DNA of 64,000 nucleotides from Erwinia billingiae Eb661 (lineage in GTDB: Bacteria > Pseudomonadota > Gammaproteobacteria > Enterobacterales > Enterobacteriaceae), in assembly GCF_000196615.1 (NCBI RefSeq), contig NC_014306.1, positions 4,402,001 through 4,466,000 on the forward strand. Direction: 5' to 3'. Made by a program: the position numbers and the translations under genes. Numbering within the stretch: the stretch's first letter is position 1; each line of letters opens with the position of its first letter. This document shows positions 16,153-29,242 of this stretch, piece by piece. The notes below the pieces were generated by a model. The model did not search any database, was not told the DNA's origin, and saw nothing but the letters and a program-made list of their open reading frames with translations.

Positions 16153-16475
16153 CTACTATCCGCCCTGTTGTGATGCAAGTGCTGAAAAAATCGGCGGTCG
16201 CGAGGAAAAATAGGACTCAGCCTCTCCCCAAACGATCCTGCACATCAATAGCCTCAAATCATCAGTCCCCCTCTCCACCCCGTCAGGCACTCTGCAGCCA
16301 ACCCACCAGCTCCACTCTCCGCCCTCCCTTCCCTTAGGACTAATCTCAAAGGCCAGCACCAAATGCTTTCCACATTCACAATGCGGAACTCCCCCGCAAT
16401 CCGGCAGTCCCAAAGGGGAGATACGGTGTGACGCCCGAAGGGCGTCGTGCTGGAAAACATACTAAAAGGTCTATT
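16153..16475. other. Intergenic region before the DUF2501 gene
   Basis: No gene is supported. It includes a C-rich, pyrimidine-biased stretch (about 16220-16340) and a short hairpin ACGCCC-GAAG-GGCGT near 16431-16445, just upstream of the AAAGGT ribosome site of the next gene. Confidence 0.5.
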
Positions 16476-16988
16476 ATGAAATTTTCTAAGATGGTTTTGG
16501 CAGTAACGGTTTCTACTTCCTTGTTCGCAGGCGTGGCTTCTGCAGCCAGCTGGCAGGATCAGCTGAGCAGCGCAGCGTCTACGCTCAGCCAGAACTCAAA
16601 TTCTTCCACTGCGGCTTCAGGCACCACGCCTCAGCCTGCGGGAACGTCGCTTAGCTCGCTGACCAGCCTGTTGGGCGGCGGCAATCAGGCACTCAGCTCC
16701 AGCACCATGACCAATGCCACTGGCGTGCTGCAATACTGCGTGAAGAACAATCTGGTGGATAACAACGTCAGCTCGGTGAAAGACCAGCTGATGGGCAAAC
16801 TGGGTCTGACCGACACGGCGAAGCAGCAGGAAACTACCGATTACAAACAGGGCCTGATGGGTCTGCTGAACACCGGTAACAATCAGCAGGTGAACCTCAG
16901 CAGCCTGGGCGATACCGCGATGGGCAAGAAGGTGAAAACCAAAGCCTGTGACCTGGTTCTGAAGCAGGGCAAACAGTTTATCTCTTAA
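16476..16988 (+). CDS. DUF2501 periplasmic protein (YjjA-like)
   Basis: A 170-residue exported protein. The signal peptide MKFSKMVLAVTVSTSLFAGV ends with ASAA at about residue 25. A Ser/Thr/Gln-rich low-complexity segment follows (about 27-75), and then a conserved domain with ATGVLQYCVKNNLV and KTKACDLVLKQGKQF, whose two cysteines may pair. E. coli YjjA is of this family; its function is unknown. I chose ATG 16476 because it begins a clean signal peptide behind AAAGGT; an in-frame ATG-less extension to 16428 is basic and unlikely. A terminator follows, so the gene stands alone. Confidence 0.85.
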   Translation: MKFSKMVLAVTVSTSLFAGVASAASWQDQLSSAASTLSQNSNSSTAASGTTPQPAGTSLSSLTSLLGGGNQALSSSTMTNATGVLQYCVKNNLVDNNVSSVKDQLMGKLGLTDTAKQQETTDYKQGLMGLLNTGNNQQVNLSSLGDTAMGKKVKTKACDLVLKQGKQFIS

Positions 16989-17021
16989 AACGGCGAGGCT
17001 GTCCCCTCACCGTCCTTCCCG

Positions 17022-17048
17022 GAGCCGCCATTGCGCGGCTCTTTTTTT
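17022..17048 (+). terminator. Terminator of the DUF2501 gene
   Basis: GAGCCGC-N6-GCGGCTC (17022-17041) is followed by seven Ts. It is a strong intrinsic terminator. Confidence 0.93.
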
Positions 17049-17190
17049 ATTTATCCTGCAACTGAAACCGTTAAAGTCATCATTCCGCGCTGAAAAAGGA
17101 CAGTGGCCTTCTCGCTTCGCTGCGTGTCGGCCTGCTACGCTTAGTGTATGACTTCACCCACTTCTTTCGCTTACTTCAGGAACCATACCG

Positions 17191-18693
17191 ATGACTGAAC
17201 CGTTGCTGATTGCTAAAACCACCGACCTGTCGCTGAGCCTGTTGCCTGGCATGGCCAATCGTCACGGGCTGATTACCGGCGCAACCGGCACCGGGAAAAC
17301 CGTCACCCTGCAAAAGCTGGCGGAAAGCTTCTCTGCCATCGGCGTCCCGGTGTTTATGGCCGATGTGAAGGGCGATCTGACCGGGATAGCGAAAGAAGGC
17401 ACGGCATCTGAGAAGCTGTTAGCGCGACTCGCGAAGATTGGCGTGACCGACTGGTCGCCGCAGGGCAATCCGGTGGTGCTGTGGGATATCTTCGGCGAGA
17501 AAGGCCATCCCATTCGCGCCACGGTCTCCGATCTCGGCCCGTTGCTGTTGGCGCGTCTGCTGGATCTGAATGAAGTCCAGAGCGGCGTGCTGCAGATTAT
17601 CTTCCGCGTGGCGGACGATCAGGGTTTGCTGCTACTCGACTTTAAAGACCTGCGGGCGATGACCCAGTACATCGGCGAGAACGCCAAAGCATTCCAGACG
17701 CAGTACGGCAATATCAACAGCGCGTCGGTGGGGGCGATCCAGCGCGGGCTGCTGTCGCTGGAGCAACAGGGTGCCGAGTACTTTTTCGGTGAGCCGATGC
17801 TCGACATCAAAGACTGGATGCGCACCGACAGCAGCGGCAAAGGGGTGATCAATATCCTCTCGGCAGAGAAGCTCTATCAGATGCCGAAACTCTACGCCAC
17901 CAGCCTGCTGTGGATGCTTTCAGAGCTCTATGAGCAACTGCCGGAAGCTGGCGATCAAGAGAAGCCAAAACTGGTGTTCTTCTTCGATGAAGCCCATTTG
18001 CTGTTCAGCGATGCGCCGCAGGTGCTGCTGGATAAGATTGAGCAGGTGATACGCTTAATCCGTTCGAAAGCCGTTGGCGTCTATTTTGTCTCGCAGAATC
18101 CGGCGGATATCCCGGATACGGTGCTCGGCCAGCTCGGCAACCGTGTTCAGCACGCACTCAGGGCGTTTACGCCGAAGGATCAGAAGGCGGTTAAAGTGGC
18201 CGCGCAGACCATGCGTGCCAACCCGGCGTTCGATACCGTCGCCGCCATTCAGGAACTCGGCACCGGCGAGGCGTTAATCTCCTTCCTGGATGAGAAAGGC
18301 AGCCCGTCAATGGTTCAGCGTGCGTCAGTGATCGCGCCCTTCTCAAGAATGGGACCGGTCACCGACGATGAGCGCAACGGGCTGATCAATCACTCTCCGC
18401 TCTCCGGCAAATACGAAGAAGCGGTCGATCGCGAATCGGCCTACGAGATGCTGAGCAAAGGCGTGCAGGCCGCCAGCGACAAAGCCAACGCGCCGCCGGC
18501 CAAAGGGCAAAAGGTTGAGGTCGATGACGGCATCCTCGGCGGACTGAAGGATATCCTGTTCGGCAGCACCGGCCCGCGCGGCGGCAAGCGAGATGGCGTG
18601 GTGCAAAGCGTCACCAAAAGCGCCGCGCGTCAGATTACCAATCAGATTATCCGTGGCGTGCTGGGCAGCATTATGGGCGGCCGTAAACGCTAA
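17191..18693 (+). CDS. yjgR: DUF853 HerA/FtsK-like ATPase YjgR
   Basis: A 500-residue cytoplasmic P-loop ATPase of the YjgR/DUF853 family. Walker A is GATGTGKT (about residues 30-37), Walker [13 protein letters not shown] (about 260-271), followed by a QNPADIPD segment typical of HerA-type folds. The C-terminal tail is Gly/Lys-rich ([15 protein letters not shown]). The family is related to DNA-translocating ATPases, but the substrate of YjgR is unknown. It sits near leuX and lptG, as in E. coli. yjiN follows after 55 bases and may share its transcript. Confidence 0.93.
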   Translation: MTEPLLIAKTTDLSLSLLPGMANRHGLITGATGTGKTVTLQKLAESFSAIGVPVFMADVKGDLTGIAKEGTASEKLLARLAKIGVTDWSPQGNPVVLWDIFGEKGHPIRATVSDLGPLLLARLLDLNEVQSGVLQIIFRVADDQGLLLLDFKDLRAMTQYIGENAKAFQTQYGNINSASVGAIQRGLLSLEQQGAEYFFGEPMLDIKDWMRTDSSGKGVINILSAEKLYQMPKLYATSLLWMLSELYEQLPEAGDQEKPKLVFFFDEAHLLFSDAPQVLLDKIEQVIRLIRSKAVGVYFVSQNPADIPDTVLGQLGNRVQHALRAFTPKDQKAVKVAAQTMRANPAFDTVAAIQELGTGEALISFLDEKGSPSMVQRASVIAPFSRMGPVTDDERNGLINHSPLSGKYEEAVDRESAYEMLSKGVQAASDKANAPPAKGQKVEVDDGILGGLKDILFGSTGPRGGKRDGVVQSVTKSAARQITNQIIRGVLGSIMGGRKR

Positions 18694-18748
18694 GCGACTG
18701 GAGTAAGGCAAGGCCGTCAACACACCATAAATTGTAAGATAAGGGTCA

Positions 18749-20044
18749 ATGGACAAAGAACTCGAACTCACCAGAGCTAAACGTACGCCGTTGCTGCTGT
18801 TATGCGGCGCGGCAGGGGTCTTTATCGGCACCGTGCTTTACCCGCTGTGGTTTCCGAATAATCATTGGGTCGGTGCGCTGAAGGCCATTTCTGAAGCGTC
18901 GATGGTCGGCGGACTGGCCGACTGGTTTGCGGTCAGCGCGCTGTTCAGCCGCGTGCCGATCCCGCTGGTTGGGCGCCATACCGCCATCATCCCGCGCAAT
19001 AAAGACCGCATCGCCGATAACCTCGCGCTGTTTGTGCAGGACAAATTCCTTAACACCACCTCGCTGCTGACGCTGATACGTCGTCACGATCCGGCGCAAA
19101 TGATTGCCAACTGGCTGAGCAGCCCGGAGAACGCGGCACGGCTGGGCGGCTATCTGCTGAAGATCGTGCGCGGTTTCCTCGATCTGGCAGATGACCAGCG
19201 CATTCAGGCATTTATGCGTCGCGCGATTCATAAAGCGATCGATAAGGTCGATTTGTCGCAGTCGGCGGCGATGGTGCTGGAAAGTCTGACCAAGAATAAC
19301 CGTCACCAGACGCTGCTGGACGATGCCATCGCGCAGCTGCTGCATCTGGTGAACAAGCCGGGCACCCACGAGTTTATCGCCCAGCAGGTGATGCGTTATC
19401 TCAAGCGCGAGCATCCACTGAAAGAGAAGATGCTGCCAACCGAATGGGTTGGCGATAAAAGTGCGGAGATGGCCGCCAATGCGGTGCGATCGATCCTCAA
19501 CGATATCGAGCAGGATGGCGCGCATGAGATCCGTCAGGGCTTTAACCGTGCGGTGCAACGGCTGATCGAGCGGCTGCGCAACGATCCGGAAATGCAGCTG
19601 AAGGCCGAAGAGATTAAAGAGTACCTGAAGCAGGATGACGCGCTGAATACCTATATCAGCCAGCTGTGGGGCGACCTGCGGAACTGGCTGAAAGCGGATC
19701 TGGATAAGGAAGATTCTGTGCTGCACAGCAAAGTCAGCGCCGCCGGACAGTGGCTGGGGGAAACCCTGATGCAGGATGCCAACTTACGCGCCTCGCTCAA
19801 CCAGCATATGGAAGAGGCTGCGACCAGCGCTGCACCAGAGTTTTCGGCGTTCTTAAGCCGCCATATCAGCGACACGGTGAAAAGCTGGGATGCGAAGGAT
19901 ATGTCGCATCAGGTTGAGCTGAATATCGGCAAGGATCTACAGCGCATTCGCATTAACGGCACGGTGGTGGGTGGCGTGATTGGGCTGATCCTGTGGGGAC
20001 TCTCGCAGGTTCCCGCCCTGCTCGCCTGGGCACAACTCACATAG
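18749..20044 (+). CDS. yjiN: DUF445 inner-membrane protein YjiN
   Basis: A 431-residue protein of the DUF445/YjiN family (E. coli YjiN is about the same size). It has an N-terminal membrane segment ([20 protein letters not shown]), the family motif [18 protein letters not shown] (about 48-65), a long amphipathic helical middle, and a C-terminal membrane segment ([20 protein letters not shown]). The two ends would anchor it with the helical part on one side. The molecular role is not established. In E. coli it lies elsewhere, so this pairing with yjgR is lineage-specific. Confidence 0.92.
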   Translation: MDKELELTRAKRTPLLLLCGAAGVFIGTVLYPLWFPNNHWVGALKAISEASMVGGLADWFAVSALFSRVPIPLVGRHTAIIPRNKDRIADNLALFVQDKFLNTTSLLTLIRRHDPAQMIANWLSSPENAARLGGYLLKIVRGFLDLADDQRIQAFMRRAIHKAIDKVDLSQSAAMVLESLTKNNRHQTLLDDAIAQLLHLVNKPGTHEFIAQQVMRYLKREHPLKEKMLPTEWVGDKSAEMAANAVRSILNDIEQDGAHEIRQGFNRAVQRLIERLRNDPEMQLKAEEIKEYLKQDDALNTYISQLWGDLRNWLKADLDKEDSVLHSKVSAAGQWLGETLMQDANLRASLNQHMEEAATSAAPEFSAFLSRHISDTVKSWDAKDMSHQVELNIGKDLQRIRINGTVVGGVIGLILWGLSQVPALLAWAQLT

Positions 20045-20089
20045 CCGTCGAATAATAAGATTATTCCTGTCAGCATCCCCGATAATAAC

Positions 20090-20122
20090 ATTCCCTTCCC
20101 ACAAGGGAATATTATTATTTTT
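20090..20122 (+). terminator. Terminator after yjiN
   Basis: ATTCCCTT-CCCAC-AAGGGAAT (20090-20110) is followed by an A/T stretch ending in five Ts. The rest of the 338-base gap to the autotransporter (to 20382) is AT-rich promoter-type DNA with no other gene seen. Confidence 0.7.
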
Positions 20123-20382
20123 AAGCGTATTTTAATAAAATCCTCATACTTTTCTGAGCGAAAATTTAACATCCTCCTAATAAGATATCTCATCATTACT
20201 GCGGGTATTCAGACGGTTGAATACTATCGCAGATCAATCATTATTCATTAGTGCGTTTACAATCCAATTATTATCATTTTTAATACCCGATTAATGTGTT
20301 CGTAAATTGTTTAAAAAATAAGGCGAGATAACTCATTGCTAATGCGCAATGCAAAATAAAATAAATGCGAAGGAATATTATC

Positions 20383-23300
20383 GTGAGAAAAAGGACCGCT
20401 GCGTGTTACTGCACACTGTTCGCGTGCGTAACGTCTTATGCAGGCATCATGAGACAGGATGTTGATCTCCAAGACTATCGTGATTTTGGCGAAAACCTCG
20501 GCAAGTATGCTGTGGGCAATACCGACGTTAATGTCTACACCACCGATGGCCTGCTTGCGGGGACGTTGAATTTCCCTATGCCAGATTTTGGGGTCTCCGC
20601 TTCCCAGGGTTACGCGACATTAATTTCCCCTTCCTATGTGGCCGGCGTACAACATAACGGTGGCTATAAAACGGTAAGTTTTGGTAATGGTGCCAAATAC
20701 GGCGCCAGCTATAAATTAATTAACCGTAATGAAATGAGCTCGCTGGATTTTCATGTCCCACGCTTAAACAAAGTGGTGACGGATACCGCGACAATTCCCT
20801 ATGTCACCGGCACAGAATTAACAGATACCAGCCGCTACACCTGGTACGTCCGTGTCGGTACCGGCGTCCAGAAACAGGTCGATGCCGACACTCAAACCGT
20901 CGTTAAGTTGGCCGATGCGTACACTTACCGCACCGGCGGCACGATTCTTAATCCCAGCTTCTCCAGCGATTCTCTCTCCTGGACCACCTATGCGCCGACG
21001 GATGCCCGCGTCACGCCGCTGGATATTGGTGCGCAGACTGGCGACAGCGGCAGTCCGGTGCTGGTTTATGACAACGTTGAGAAAATCTGGAAACTCGCCG
21101 CCGTCACCGCAACGATATCAGGCCGCTATCCCTACGGCCTGAACACCAATTCAATCTATATCCAGGATGCGTTTGTTCAACAAATCATCGCCAACAATAC
21201 CGATGCGGATGTTACCGACAGCAGTGCAGATGGCACGCTGCACTGGGGCTCAGACAGCATCACCCAGGGAAGCAACAGCTGGTCATGGCATGGTGTCGAC
21301 GCCGCGTTACCCGCCAACGCCACAAACGAGGAGCTGGATGCGTCCAAAGATCTGCGCTTTAACGGTGACGGCGGCACGCTGGTGCTGGATCAGGCGGTCA
21401 ACCTCGGCGCAGGAAAGCTGCAATTTTCCAGTGACTACTTCGTTAAATCGGCCGATGGCGCAAACAGCAGTTGGGTTGGCGGCGGTGTTGAGGTTGATAC
21501 CGGTAAAACCGTGCGCTGGCAGGTTAACGGGCTGGCCGGTGATGCCCTGCATAAAATTGGTGCAGGTACGCTGTACGTCAATGCCAGCGGGAGCAATGGC
21601 GGCAGCCTGAATACCGGCGACGGTACGGTGGTGCTCGATCAACAGGCGGACGCAGAGGGCAACAAGCAGGCGTTCTCCTCGGTGACCCTCGTCAGCGGAC
21701 GCCCGACGGTGATTCTGAAGGATGCCGATCAGGTGGCGGCAGATAATATCTTCTTCGGTTATCGCGGCGGCACGCTCGACCTTAACGGCAACAGCCTGAC
21801 GTTCAAAAACATCAATCATACCGACAGCGGTGCCACGGTGGTGAACCATCATTCCGCCAGCCCGGCCTCGATCACTCTGACCGGATACAGCCGTGATGAC
21901 GTGCCTTTTTACCGGTTCAACGGAAGCAATCACACCGGAACCATCGGGTCGCTCTATGTTTACAACAACCCTTACACCAAAGACACCGAATATTTCCAGC
22001 TTAACAAGACGTCCTACTGGTATTTCCCGACCGATAAAACCAGCACCGATACCTGGATCTATTTAGGTACCGATGGCGACGCCCTGATCGAAAGCCGGCT
22101 GTTACAGATGAACCAGATGGTTTTTCGCGGCTTTCTGGGTGGCGGTGGCGACCAGCAAGGCGAGTTGAACGTCAATGTCAGTGTACCCGGCTCCTCTGCC
22201 GTAACCGCGTTCACTGGCGGCATGGATCTGAAGGGAAATCTGAACGTCTCGCAGGGTACCGTCCTGCTCTCGGGCCAGCCGGTTCCTCATGCGGCCGGCC
22301 TGGTGGTTAATGACGACTGGACAACCTCCCGCTTCAGCGCCGACCTTATTTCCGTTAGCAAAGACAGCACGTTGCAGGTCGGCGAGTATGCCCAGGTTGA
22401 GGCGAATATCGCTGCGGACGACTCATCTAAAGTAATGCTGGGCTATAACGCCAGCTCATCTGAGGCGGACCGTGTCTGGCGCTGTTATGCGGTGATCAAT
22501 GCCGACATCTCCACCTGCAGCCAGCCACTGCGCAGCGCGACTGAACTGGCTGCGCTGGCTGCCAGCACCGTCACTGGCGATATCACGCTGGGCGAAAACA
22601 GCCTGCTGACGCTCGGTAAAGTGAACTATCAGGGAACGATTGCGGCGGCCACCAGCAGCAATATGACTATGGACAGCGGCGCGTTCTGGCAGTTGAGCGG
22701 CAACAGCCGCATTGGGTCTTTGAAAGCCGCCTCCGGCTCCACTATTTCTCTGCTGGCTGCGGATGGCGTGGCCTGGTCGCCAACCCTCTTTAATCTGGCA
22801 TCGCTGGATGCCAACGGGCTGACGATTAGCCTCGCGGCTTCGCCTGCCACCGAGCAGGGCGACAAAGTGACCATTGAGGATGCCGCAACGGGCAGTAATA
22901 ACATTCTGGATATCATCGTGCTGGCCGATTCGGCAGAACCGGTGAGGTTGTTGAATGACATTGTGTTGCTGGATGCCCCAGCCGGCACGGCGCATGATTA
23001 CTTTACCGTTCCCTCAGTTGCCCGCGGCTTCAGCCTGTATACACCGGACTATCAGGTGGTCGACAAAGATAACCGCGTGCAATGGTTGCTGGCGCATAAC
23101 GCCGTGGCAGAGCCGGAAGGGGTTGATGAGGTTGAAACACCGGTTGAACCTGAAGTGCCGGTGGTTCCGGTAACTCCGGTTGAACCTGTAACACCAGTGA
23201 TTCCAGTTGAACCTGAAACGCCTGCTGAACCTGAAACGCCAGTGGTTCCGGTAACTCCGGTTGAACCTGAAACACCAGTGGTGCCGGTAACACCAGCGGA

Positions 23301-24714
23301 ACCTGAAACGCCTGCTGAACCTGAAACACCAGTGGTTCCGGTAACTCCGGTTGAACCTGTAACACCAGTGATTCCAGTTGAACCTGAAACGCCTGCTGAA
23401 TCTGAAACGCCAGTCAATCCGGTAACACCTTCAGAACCTGAAACCTCGGTTGAACCTGACGCACCAACTGAAGCCGAAACACCGGCAGAATCTGAAGCGC
23501 CAGTGGTTCCTGAAACCCCAGCCGAACCTGAAGCATCTGCGGATCCCGCAACACCTTCAGAACCTGAAGCATCTGCGGACCCCGTAACACCTTCAGAACC
23601 TGAAACCTCGGTTGAACCTGACGCACCAGCAGAAGCCGAAACACCGGCAGAATCTGAAGCGCCAGTGGTTCCTGAAACCCCAGCCGAAACTGAAGCATCT
23701 GCTGATGCAGAAACCCCTGCCGAACCTGAAGCGGCGAAGTCCTCATCGCCAGAAGAAGCGGCTAAACCCGAAGCACCTGCCGACCCGACTCCCGACAAGC
23801 CTGCCAGCTGGTTTACCGTCGAGGATAACAAGCCGTTGATCCGCGATACCCGTGCGTTACTGGCTTCCCGCCAGTATGTCTTCAGCGAAGCAATAAGCCA
23901 GCTGCATGGACGCGCCTCGCTGCTGCGCAATGCGCCGCAAAAAAGCGGTGAATGGGTGTCGATTGAGCAGAACAAGGGCAGCTTCGAAGGATTCACGGTG
24001 AATCAGCAGTCTCTGAACCTCGGCTGGGACAGCGTGCAGGGGCAGACGATGTTCGGCTTTAATGCCGGCTACACCCAGGGCACCACCAAGGGTAACGGGC
24101 AGGAAACTCACCGTATGGCGAGCGTTGGCGCTGACTACTCCTGGTCGTCTCCGGCTGGCTGGTTTGTTGATGCCGCGGTGCGCTATATGCACCTCAGCCA
24201 GGATCTGACCTTCGATCCGGTGCTGGATATTCACCACGGTAAAGCGAGAAGCCATATCCTGGCCGGCAGCGTTAAAAGCGGCTATCAGTTCACTGCCGAT
24301 CGCGGCTCGCTGTTTATCTCGCCGTACGTAGGTTTGAGTGGCGGCAGCCTGTCTGGCTTCAGCCTGAAGAGCGACAGCGCGCAGGTTGGCCTCAGCGCCA
24401 GCACGCCTTATATGGCTACCGCCGGGCTGGAGTTGAAGAAGCGTGGCCTGTGGAAGACGAATCCGGATGTGATGTTAACGGCGGGGGTTGAATATCAGTA
24501 TTCGCCGGGCAAAGCCGGTTCCAGCCTGACGCTTTCAGACAGCCAGCAGCAACGCAAATTCGGCGCGTTATCGGATAACCGCTACCGTGTGCATATGGGT
24601 GCCGAAGGCAAGATTGCCGATAACTGGTCGCTGGAAGGGAAATCCAGAAGCAGCATGGGTGGCACCTTCCGCACCGACTACAGCGGCATCGCAGGCATCA
24701 ATTACCACTTCTGA
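20383..24714 (+). CDS. Autotransporter with S6 serine protease domain
   Basis: A type Va secreted protein of 1443 residues. I chose GTG 20383 because AAGGA lies 8 bases upstream; the ATG at 20365 has no ribosome site. After a short signal peptide ([19 protein letters not shown]), the passenger begins with a peptidase S6 domain. The candidate triad is His91 (GVQHNGG), Asp122 ([10 protein letters not shown]) and Ser222 (GDSGSP), as in SPATE/IgA proteases. A long beta-helix-like passenger follows, then a Pro/Glu/Thr/Val repeat linker (about 908-1140), and a C-terminal 12-strand beta-barrel ending in the outer-membrane signature Phe (INYHF). It is probably an adhesin/protease; the substrate is unknown. 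The short signal differs from the extended signals of classical SPATEs. Confidence 0.93.
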   Translation: MRKRTAACYCTLFACVTSYAGIMRQDVDLQDYRDFGENLGKYAVGNTDVNVYTTDGLLAGTLNFPMPDFGVSASQGYATLISPSYVAGVQHNGGYKTVSFGNGAKYGASYKLINRNEMSSLDFHVPRLNKVVTDTATIPYVTGTELTDTSRYTWYVRVGTGVQKQVDADTQTVVKLADAYTYRTGGTILNPSFSSDSLSWTTYAPTDARVTPLDIGAQTGDSGSPVLVYDNVEKIWKLAAVTATISGRYPYGLNTNSIYIQDAFVQQIIANNTDADVTDSSADGTLHWGSDSITQGSNSWSWHGVDAALPANATNEELDASKDLRFNGDGGTLVLDQAVNLGAGKLQFSSDYFVKSADGANSSWVGGGVEVDTGKTVRWQVNGLAGDALHKIGAGTLYVNASGSNGGSLNTGDGTVVLDQQADAEGNKQAFSSVTLVSGRPTVILKDADQVAADNIFFGYRGGTLDLNGNSLTFKNINHTDSGATVVNHHSASPASITLTGYSRDDVPFYRFNGSNHTGTIGSLYVYNNPYTKDTEYFQLNKTSYWYFPTDKTSTDTWIYLGTDGDALIESRLLQMNQMVFRGFLGGGGDQQGELNVNVSVPGSSAVTAFTGGMDLKGNLNVSQGTVLLSGQPVPHAAGLVVNDDWTTSRFSADLISVSKDSTLQVGEYAQVEANIAADDSSKVMLGYNASSSEADRVWRCYAVINADISTCSQPLRSATELAALAASTVTGDITLGENSLLTLGKVNYQGTIAAATSSNMTMDSGAFWQLSGNSRIGSLKAASGSTISLLAADGVAWSPTLFNLASLDANGLTISLAASPATEQGDKVTIEDAATGSNNILDIIVLADSAEPVRLLNDIVLLDAPAGTAHDYFTVPSVARGFSLYTPDYQVVDKDNRVQWLLAHNAVAEPEGVDEVETPVEPEVPVVPVTPVEPVTPVIPVEPETPAEPETPVVPVTPVEPETPVVPVTPAEPETPAEPETPVVPVTPVEPVTPVIPVEPETPAESETPVNPVTPSEPETSVEPDAPTEAETPAESEAPVVPETPAEPEASADPATPSEPEASADPVTPSEPETSVEPDAPAEAETPAESEAPVVPETPAETEASADAETPAEPEAAKSSSPEEAAKPEAPADPTPDKPASWFTVEDNKPLIRDTRALLASRQYVFSEAISQLHGRASLLRNAPQKSGEWVSIEQNKGSFEGFTVNQQSLNLGWDSVQGQTMFGFNAGYTQGTTKGNGQETHRMASVGADYSWSSPAGWFVDAAVRYMHLSQDLTFDPVLDIHHGKARSHILAGSVKSGYQFTADRGSLFISPYVGLSGGSLSGFSLKSDSAQVGLSASTPYMATAGLELKKRGLWKTNPDVMLTAGVEYQYSPGKAGSSLTLSDSQQQRKFGALSDNRYRVHMGAEGKIADNWSLEGKSRSSMGGTFRTDYSGIAGINYHF
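23104..23800 (+). repeat. Coding repeats in the autotransporter linker
   Basis: Imperfect tandem units encode variants of EPETPxxPVTPVEP. Larger duplications are visible: a segment near 23431-23545 recurs 162 bp later (23593-23706), and one near 23155-23220 recurs near 23330-23400. The unit lengths are multiples of three, so copy changes would keep the frame and alter the linker length. Confidence 0.85.
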
Positions 24715-24730
24715 TCGCTTCTGTAAAAAC

Positions 24731-24760
24731 AAAGACCCCGCCAACTGGCGGGGTCTTTTT
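24731..24760. terminator. Bidirectional terminator between autotransporter and lptG
   Basis: GACCCCGCC-AACT-GGCGGGGTC (24734-24755) is flanked by A and T runs, so it can serve both converging genes. Confidence 0.92.
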
Positions 24761-24794
24761 GCTGTCAGGTCAGCTTTTAACAACCGGGCTGCGG

Positions 24795-25871
24795 TTATCG
24801 CCGCTTCAGCAACATATAGACGCTGATCGCGAAGAACGCACCGCTTGGCAACAGGGCGCCCATAATCGGCGGAATGTTGTAAACCAGGCTTAGCGGACCG
24901 AAAATCTGGTCAAGCACGTAGAAGATAAAGCCAAAGCTGATCCCGGTGACCACGCGCATCCCCATCGATACGCTGCGCAGCGGACCAAAGATAAACGACA
25001 GCGCCATCAGCATCATCACCGCCACCGACAACGGCTGGAAGATTTTACTCCACATATTCAGCTGATAACGGCTGGACACCTGGCCACTCTGCTTCAGGTA
25101 CTTCACGTAATTGTAGAGGCCGCTGATCGACAGCGCATCCGGATCCAGCGCCACCACGCCCAGCTTGTCTGGCGTTAAGGTGGTTTTCCATTCGCCGCTC
25201 AGCGTCTGGCTACCGGTCACCTGTTTTGGATCGGTCAGATTCGACTGATCCACTTCCGCCAGATCCCAGCGTTTTTTATCCACGTTGTACTTGGCCGATG
25301 CCGCATAACGCACGGTCTCCAGACGACGCTCTTTGTTGAAGCTGTAGATGCTGATACCACTGAGTTCGCTGTTATCTTTGATCTGTTCGATAAAGATAAA
25401 GTTATCGCCATCTTTCGCCCACAGACCATTTTGCGTCGACAGCAGCGAGCCGCCCACCAGCTGTTGAGCACGGTAGTTACGCGCCATCTGCTCGCCCTGC
25501 GGCGCAACAAATTCGCCGATGGCCATGGTCAACAGCACCAGCGGAATGGCGGTTTTCATTACCGAGGCGGCAATCTGCATACGGGTGAAGCCCGACGCCT
25601 GCATCACCACCAGCTCACTGCGCTGCGCCAGCGTGCCCAGTCCCAACAACGCGCCTAACAGCGCCGCCATCGGGAAGAAGATTTCGATATCTTTCGGCAC
25701 GCTCAGCACGGTGTACAAACCGGCACCCAGCGCAGTGTATTCGCCCTGGCCCGTTTTGCGCAGCTGGTCGACAAACTTGATGATGCCGGACAGCGACACC
25801 AGCATAAACAGCGTTGCCATGATGGTGTTGAAGATGGTTTTACCGATATATCTGTCGAGTACGCCAAACAT
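24795..25871 (-). CDS. lptG: LPS export ABC permease LptG
   Basis: A 358-residue inner-membrane permease. With LptF and the ATPase LptB it extracts lipopolysaccharide from the inner membrane and passes it to the LptC-LptA bridge. It has N-terminal membrane helices (FNTIMATLFMLVSLSGIIKF; IFFPMAALLGALLGLGTLA), a periplasmic beta-jellyroll middle, and C-terminal helices ending MLLKRR. Its ATG overlaps the lptF stop (TGATG), so it is the second gene of the lptFG operon. Both are essential in E. coli. Confidence 0.97.
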   Translation of the reverse strand: MFGVLDRYIGKTIFNTIMATLFMLVSLSGIIKFVDQLRKTGQGEYTALGAGLYTVLSVPKDIEIFFPMAALLGALLGLGTLAQRSELVVMQASGFTRMQIAASVMKTAIPLVLLTMAIGEFVAPQGEQMARNYRAQQLVGGSLLSTQNGLWAKDGDNFIFIEQIKDNSELSGISIYSFNKERRLETVRYAASAKYNVDKKRWDLAEVDQSNLTDPKQVTGSQTLSGEWKTTLTPDKLGVVALDPDALSISGLYNYVKYLKQSGQVSSRYQLNMWSKIFQPLSVAVMMLMALSFIFGPLRSVSMGMRVVTGISFGFIFYVLDQIFGPLSLVYNIPPIMGALLPSGAFFAISVYMLLKRR

Positions 25872-26971
25872 CAGTAGGCTCCTCCCTTGCTAAAGCGGGC
25901 ACGGAAACGCCGCATCGGCACCGTATCCCACACGTTAAGCAACACGGCCAGCCCCAGATAAGACAGGTTCACCACCCACATCCACAAGGCCGGATCGAGG
26001 CGTGCCTTTTGTCCGCTGGAGCGCAGGGAGCTCTGCAGCAGGAAGAAGATCAGGTACAGCAGCATGGCAGGCAGCATCGACAGCACGCGGCCCTGACGTG
26101 GGTTGACCACGCTGAGCGGCACCACCATCAGCGCCATCACCAGCACCGAGAACACCAGCGTCAGGCGCCAGTGGAACTCGCTTCTGAACTCCGGCTTGTC
26201 GGACTGTGCAAGGGTTTTGAAATCCATCTGCTCGGCATCGTTCGGATCCAGCACCACGTCCTGGTGCCCCACGATCGCCTGATAGTTCTCGAAATCCGTA
26301 ATGCGGAAGTCGCGCAGCATCGCCGTGCCCTCAAAGCGCGTGCCCTTATCAAGGGTCACAATCTGAGAACCGTCCGGCCCCTGGGTCATATGGCCTTTAT
26401 CCGCCAGCACCACCGACGGACGCGCGTTGCCTTTCGGCCGCAGCTGCGCCAGGAACACGTTGCCAAAGTTGTTGCCCTTAACGTTCTCAATGAACATCAC
26501 CGACTGACCATCTCCAGACTGCTGGAACTGGCCCGCCGCCAGCGCAGCAGCGCCAGGGTTAGCTTTAGCATTTTGTGTCACTTCGCTTTGATAGCGCGAA
26601 GACCAGGGCCCGAGCCAGGCAACGTTGACCGCCGCAACAATGGCGGTGAACAGCATCAGCACCATCGCTGCCTTCACCAGTACGGCTTTACTCAAGCCGC
26701 AGGCGTGCATCACCGTGATTTCGCTTTCGGTGTATAACCGGCCAAGCGTCATCAAAATGGCTAAAAACAGGCTCAGTGGCAGGATAAGCTGCGCCATTTC
26801 TGGCACGCCAAGGCCTAATAATGTCAGGACTAAATTTGTTGGGATCTCACCGTCCACCGCCGCGCCTAAAATCCTGACTAACTTCTGACAAAAGAAGATC
26901 AGTAGCAGGATGAAGAGGATAGCCAGCTGGCTTTTGAGTGTTTCCCTTACCAGATATCTAATGATGATCAC
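25871..26971 (-). CDS. lptF: LPS export ABC permease LptF
   Basis: A 366-residue partner of LptG in the LptB2FG transporter. The reading frame is open upstream to 27148, but the homologous start is the GTG at 26971 (VIIIRYLVRETLKSQ), which gives exactly the E. coli length. The sequence follows E. coli LptF closely (FCQKLVRILGAAVDGEIP; VPLSVVNPRQGRVLSMLPA). It is divergent from pepA, and the two share a 290-base promoter region. Confidence 0.97.
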   Translation of the reverse strand: MIIIRYLVRETLKSQLAILFILLLIFFCQKLVRILGAAVDGEIPTNLVLTLLGLGVPEMAQLILPLSLFLAILMTLGRLYTESEITVMHACGLSKAVLVKAAMVLMLFTAIVAAVNVAWLGPWSSRYQSEVTQNAKANPGAAALAAGQFQQSGDGQSVMFIENVKGNNFGNVFLAQLRPKGNARPSVVLADKGHMTQGPDGSQIVTLDKGTRFEGTAMLRDFRITDFENYQAIVGHQDVVLDPNDAEQMDFKTLAQSDKPEFRSEFHWRLTLVFSVLVMALMVVPLSVVNPRQGRVLSMLPAMLLYLIFFLLQSSLRSSGQKARLDPALWMWVVNLSYLGLAVLLNVWDTVPMRRFRARFSKGGAY

Positions 26972-27246
26972 GCTGAGTACGCCTGTGAAAACTTGTCTTT
27001 TTGCAGGAAAATCGCTAGTTTCATCGCTTATACGCCATTTTTTCTCATCAATGGCCTCCGTCATAGCTAAACTAGTATGACAACAATCGCGTTCTGGTGA
27101 TGCAAAAAAATGATGTAACCCAAAATAATTGGGACTAATCATCACCAAAACTAAATCTGACGTCCGTTACTTTAACGGCGTAATGCCTGGCACCGAGCTT
27201 GACGAAAGCGCTACATTCTAGCCGCAGCAAGCGCCGTTGTCTTTAA

Positions 27247-28773
<1,527 letters not shown>

Positions 28774-28778
28774 ATCTG

Positions 28779-29237
28779 ATGAAAAACGCAACCTTCTATC
28801 TGCTGGAAACCGACACCCCGGTTGACGGGATCAGCGCCCTTGAGGCGCTGGTCTGCGATATAGCAGAAGCGCGCTGGCGCGAGGGAAAACGCGTGTTGGT
28901 TGCCTGCGAGGATGAAGCGCAGGCCATCCGGCTGGACGAAGCCTTATGGCAACGTCCAGCCAGCGCCTTTGTGCCGCACAATCTGGCGGGCGAAGGGCCA
29001 AAATACGGTGCACCGGTCGAACTCGCCTGGCCGCAACGTCGGGGAAATTCTCCGCGTGACCTGCTGATCAGCCTGCTGCCGCACTTTGCAGATTTTGCCA
29101 CCGCTTTCCATGAAGTGGTAGACTTCGTCCCTTATGAAGAATCTTTGAAACAGCTGGCGCGCGACCGCTATAAAGCGTATCGCAGCGTTGGATTCCACTT
29201 GAATACGGCAACGCCGCCCGTGCCGCCAACGACATAG
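28779..29237 (+). CDS. holC: DNA polymerase III chi subunit HolC
   Basis: A 152-residue chi subunit of the clamp loader complex, which links DNA polymerase III to single-strand-binding protein through psi. The sequence begins [14 protein letters not shown] and contains the family segment [21 protein letters not shown]. It starts 5 bases after the pepA stop and ends 5 bases before valS, so the three genes form an operon, as in E. coli. Confidence 0.96.
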   Translation: MKNATFYLLETDTPVDGISALEALVCDIAEARWREGKRVLVACEDEAQAIRLDEALWQRPASAFVPHNLAGEGPKYGAPVELAWPQRRGNSPRDLLISLLPHFADFATAFHEVVDFVPYEESLKQLARDRYKAYRSVGFHLNTATPPVPPTT

Positions 29238-29242
29238 TAGAA

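Noticed and set aside
23052..23996. Gly/Ser/Thr-rich minus-strand frame over the autotransporter linker
   Set aside because: A by-product of the repeat codons (GAACCTGAAACACC) read backwards; no initiation signals or signal peptide.
26972..27148. N-terminal extension of lptF
   Set aside because: Upstream of the conserved GTG start; it would add 59 non-homologous residues without a ribosome site.
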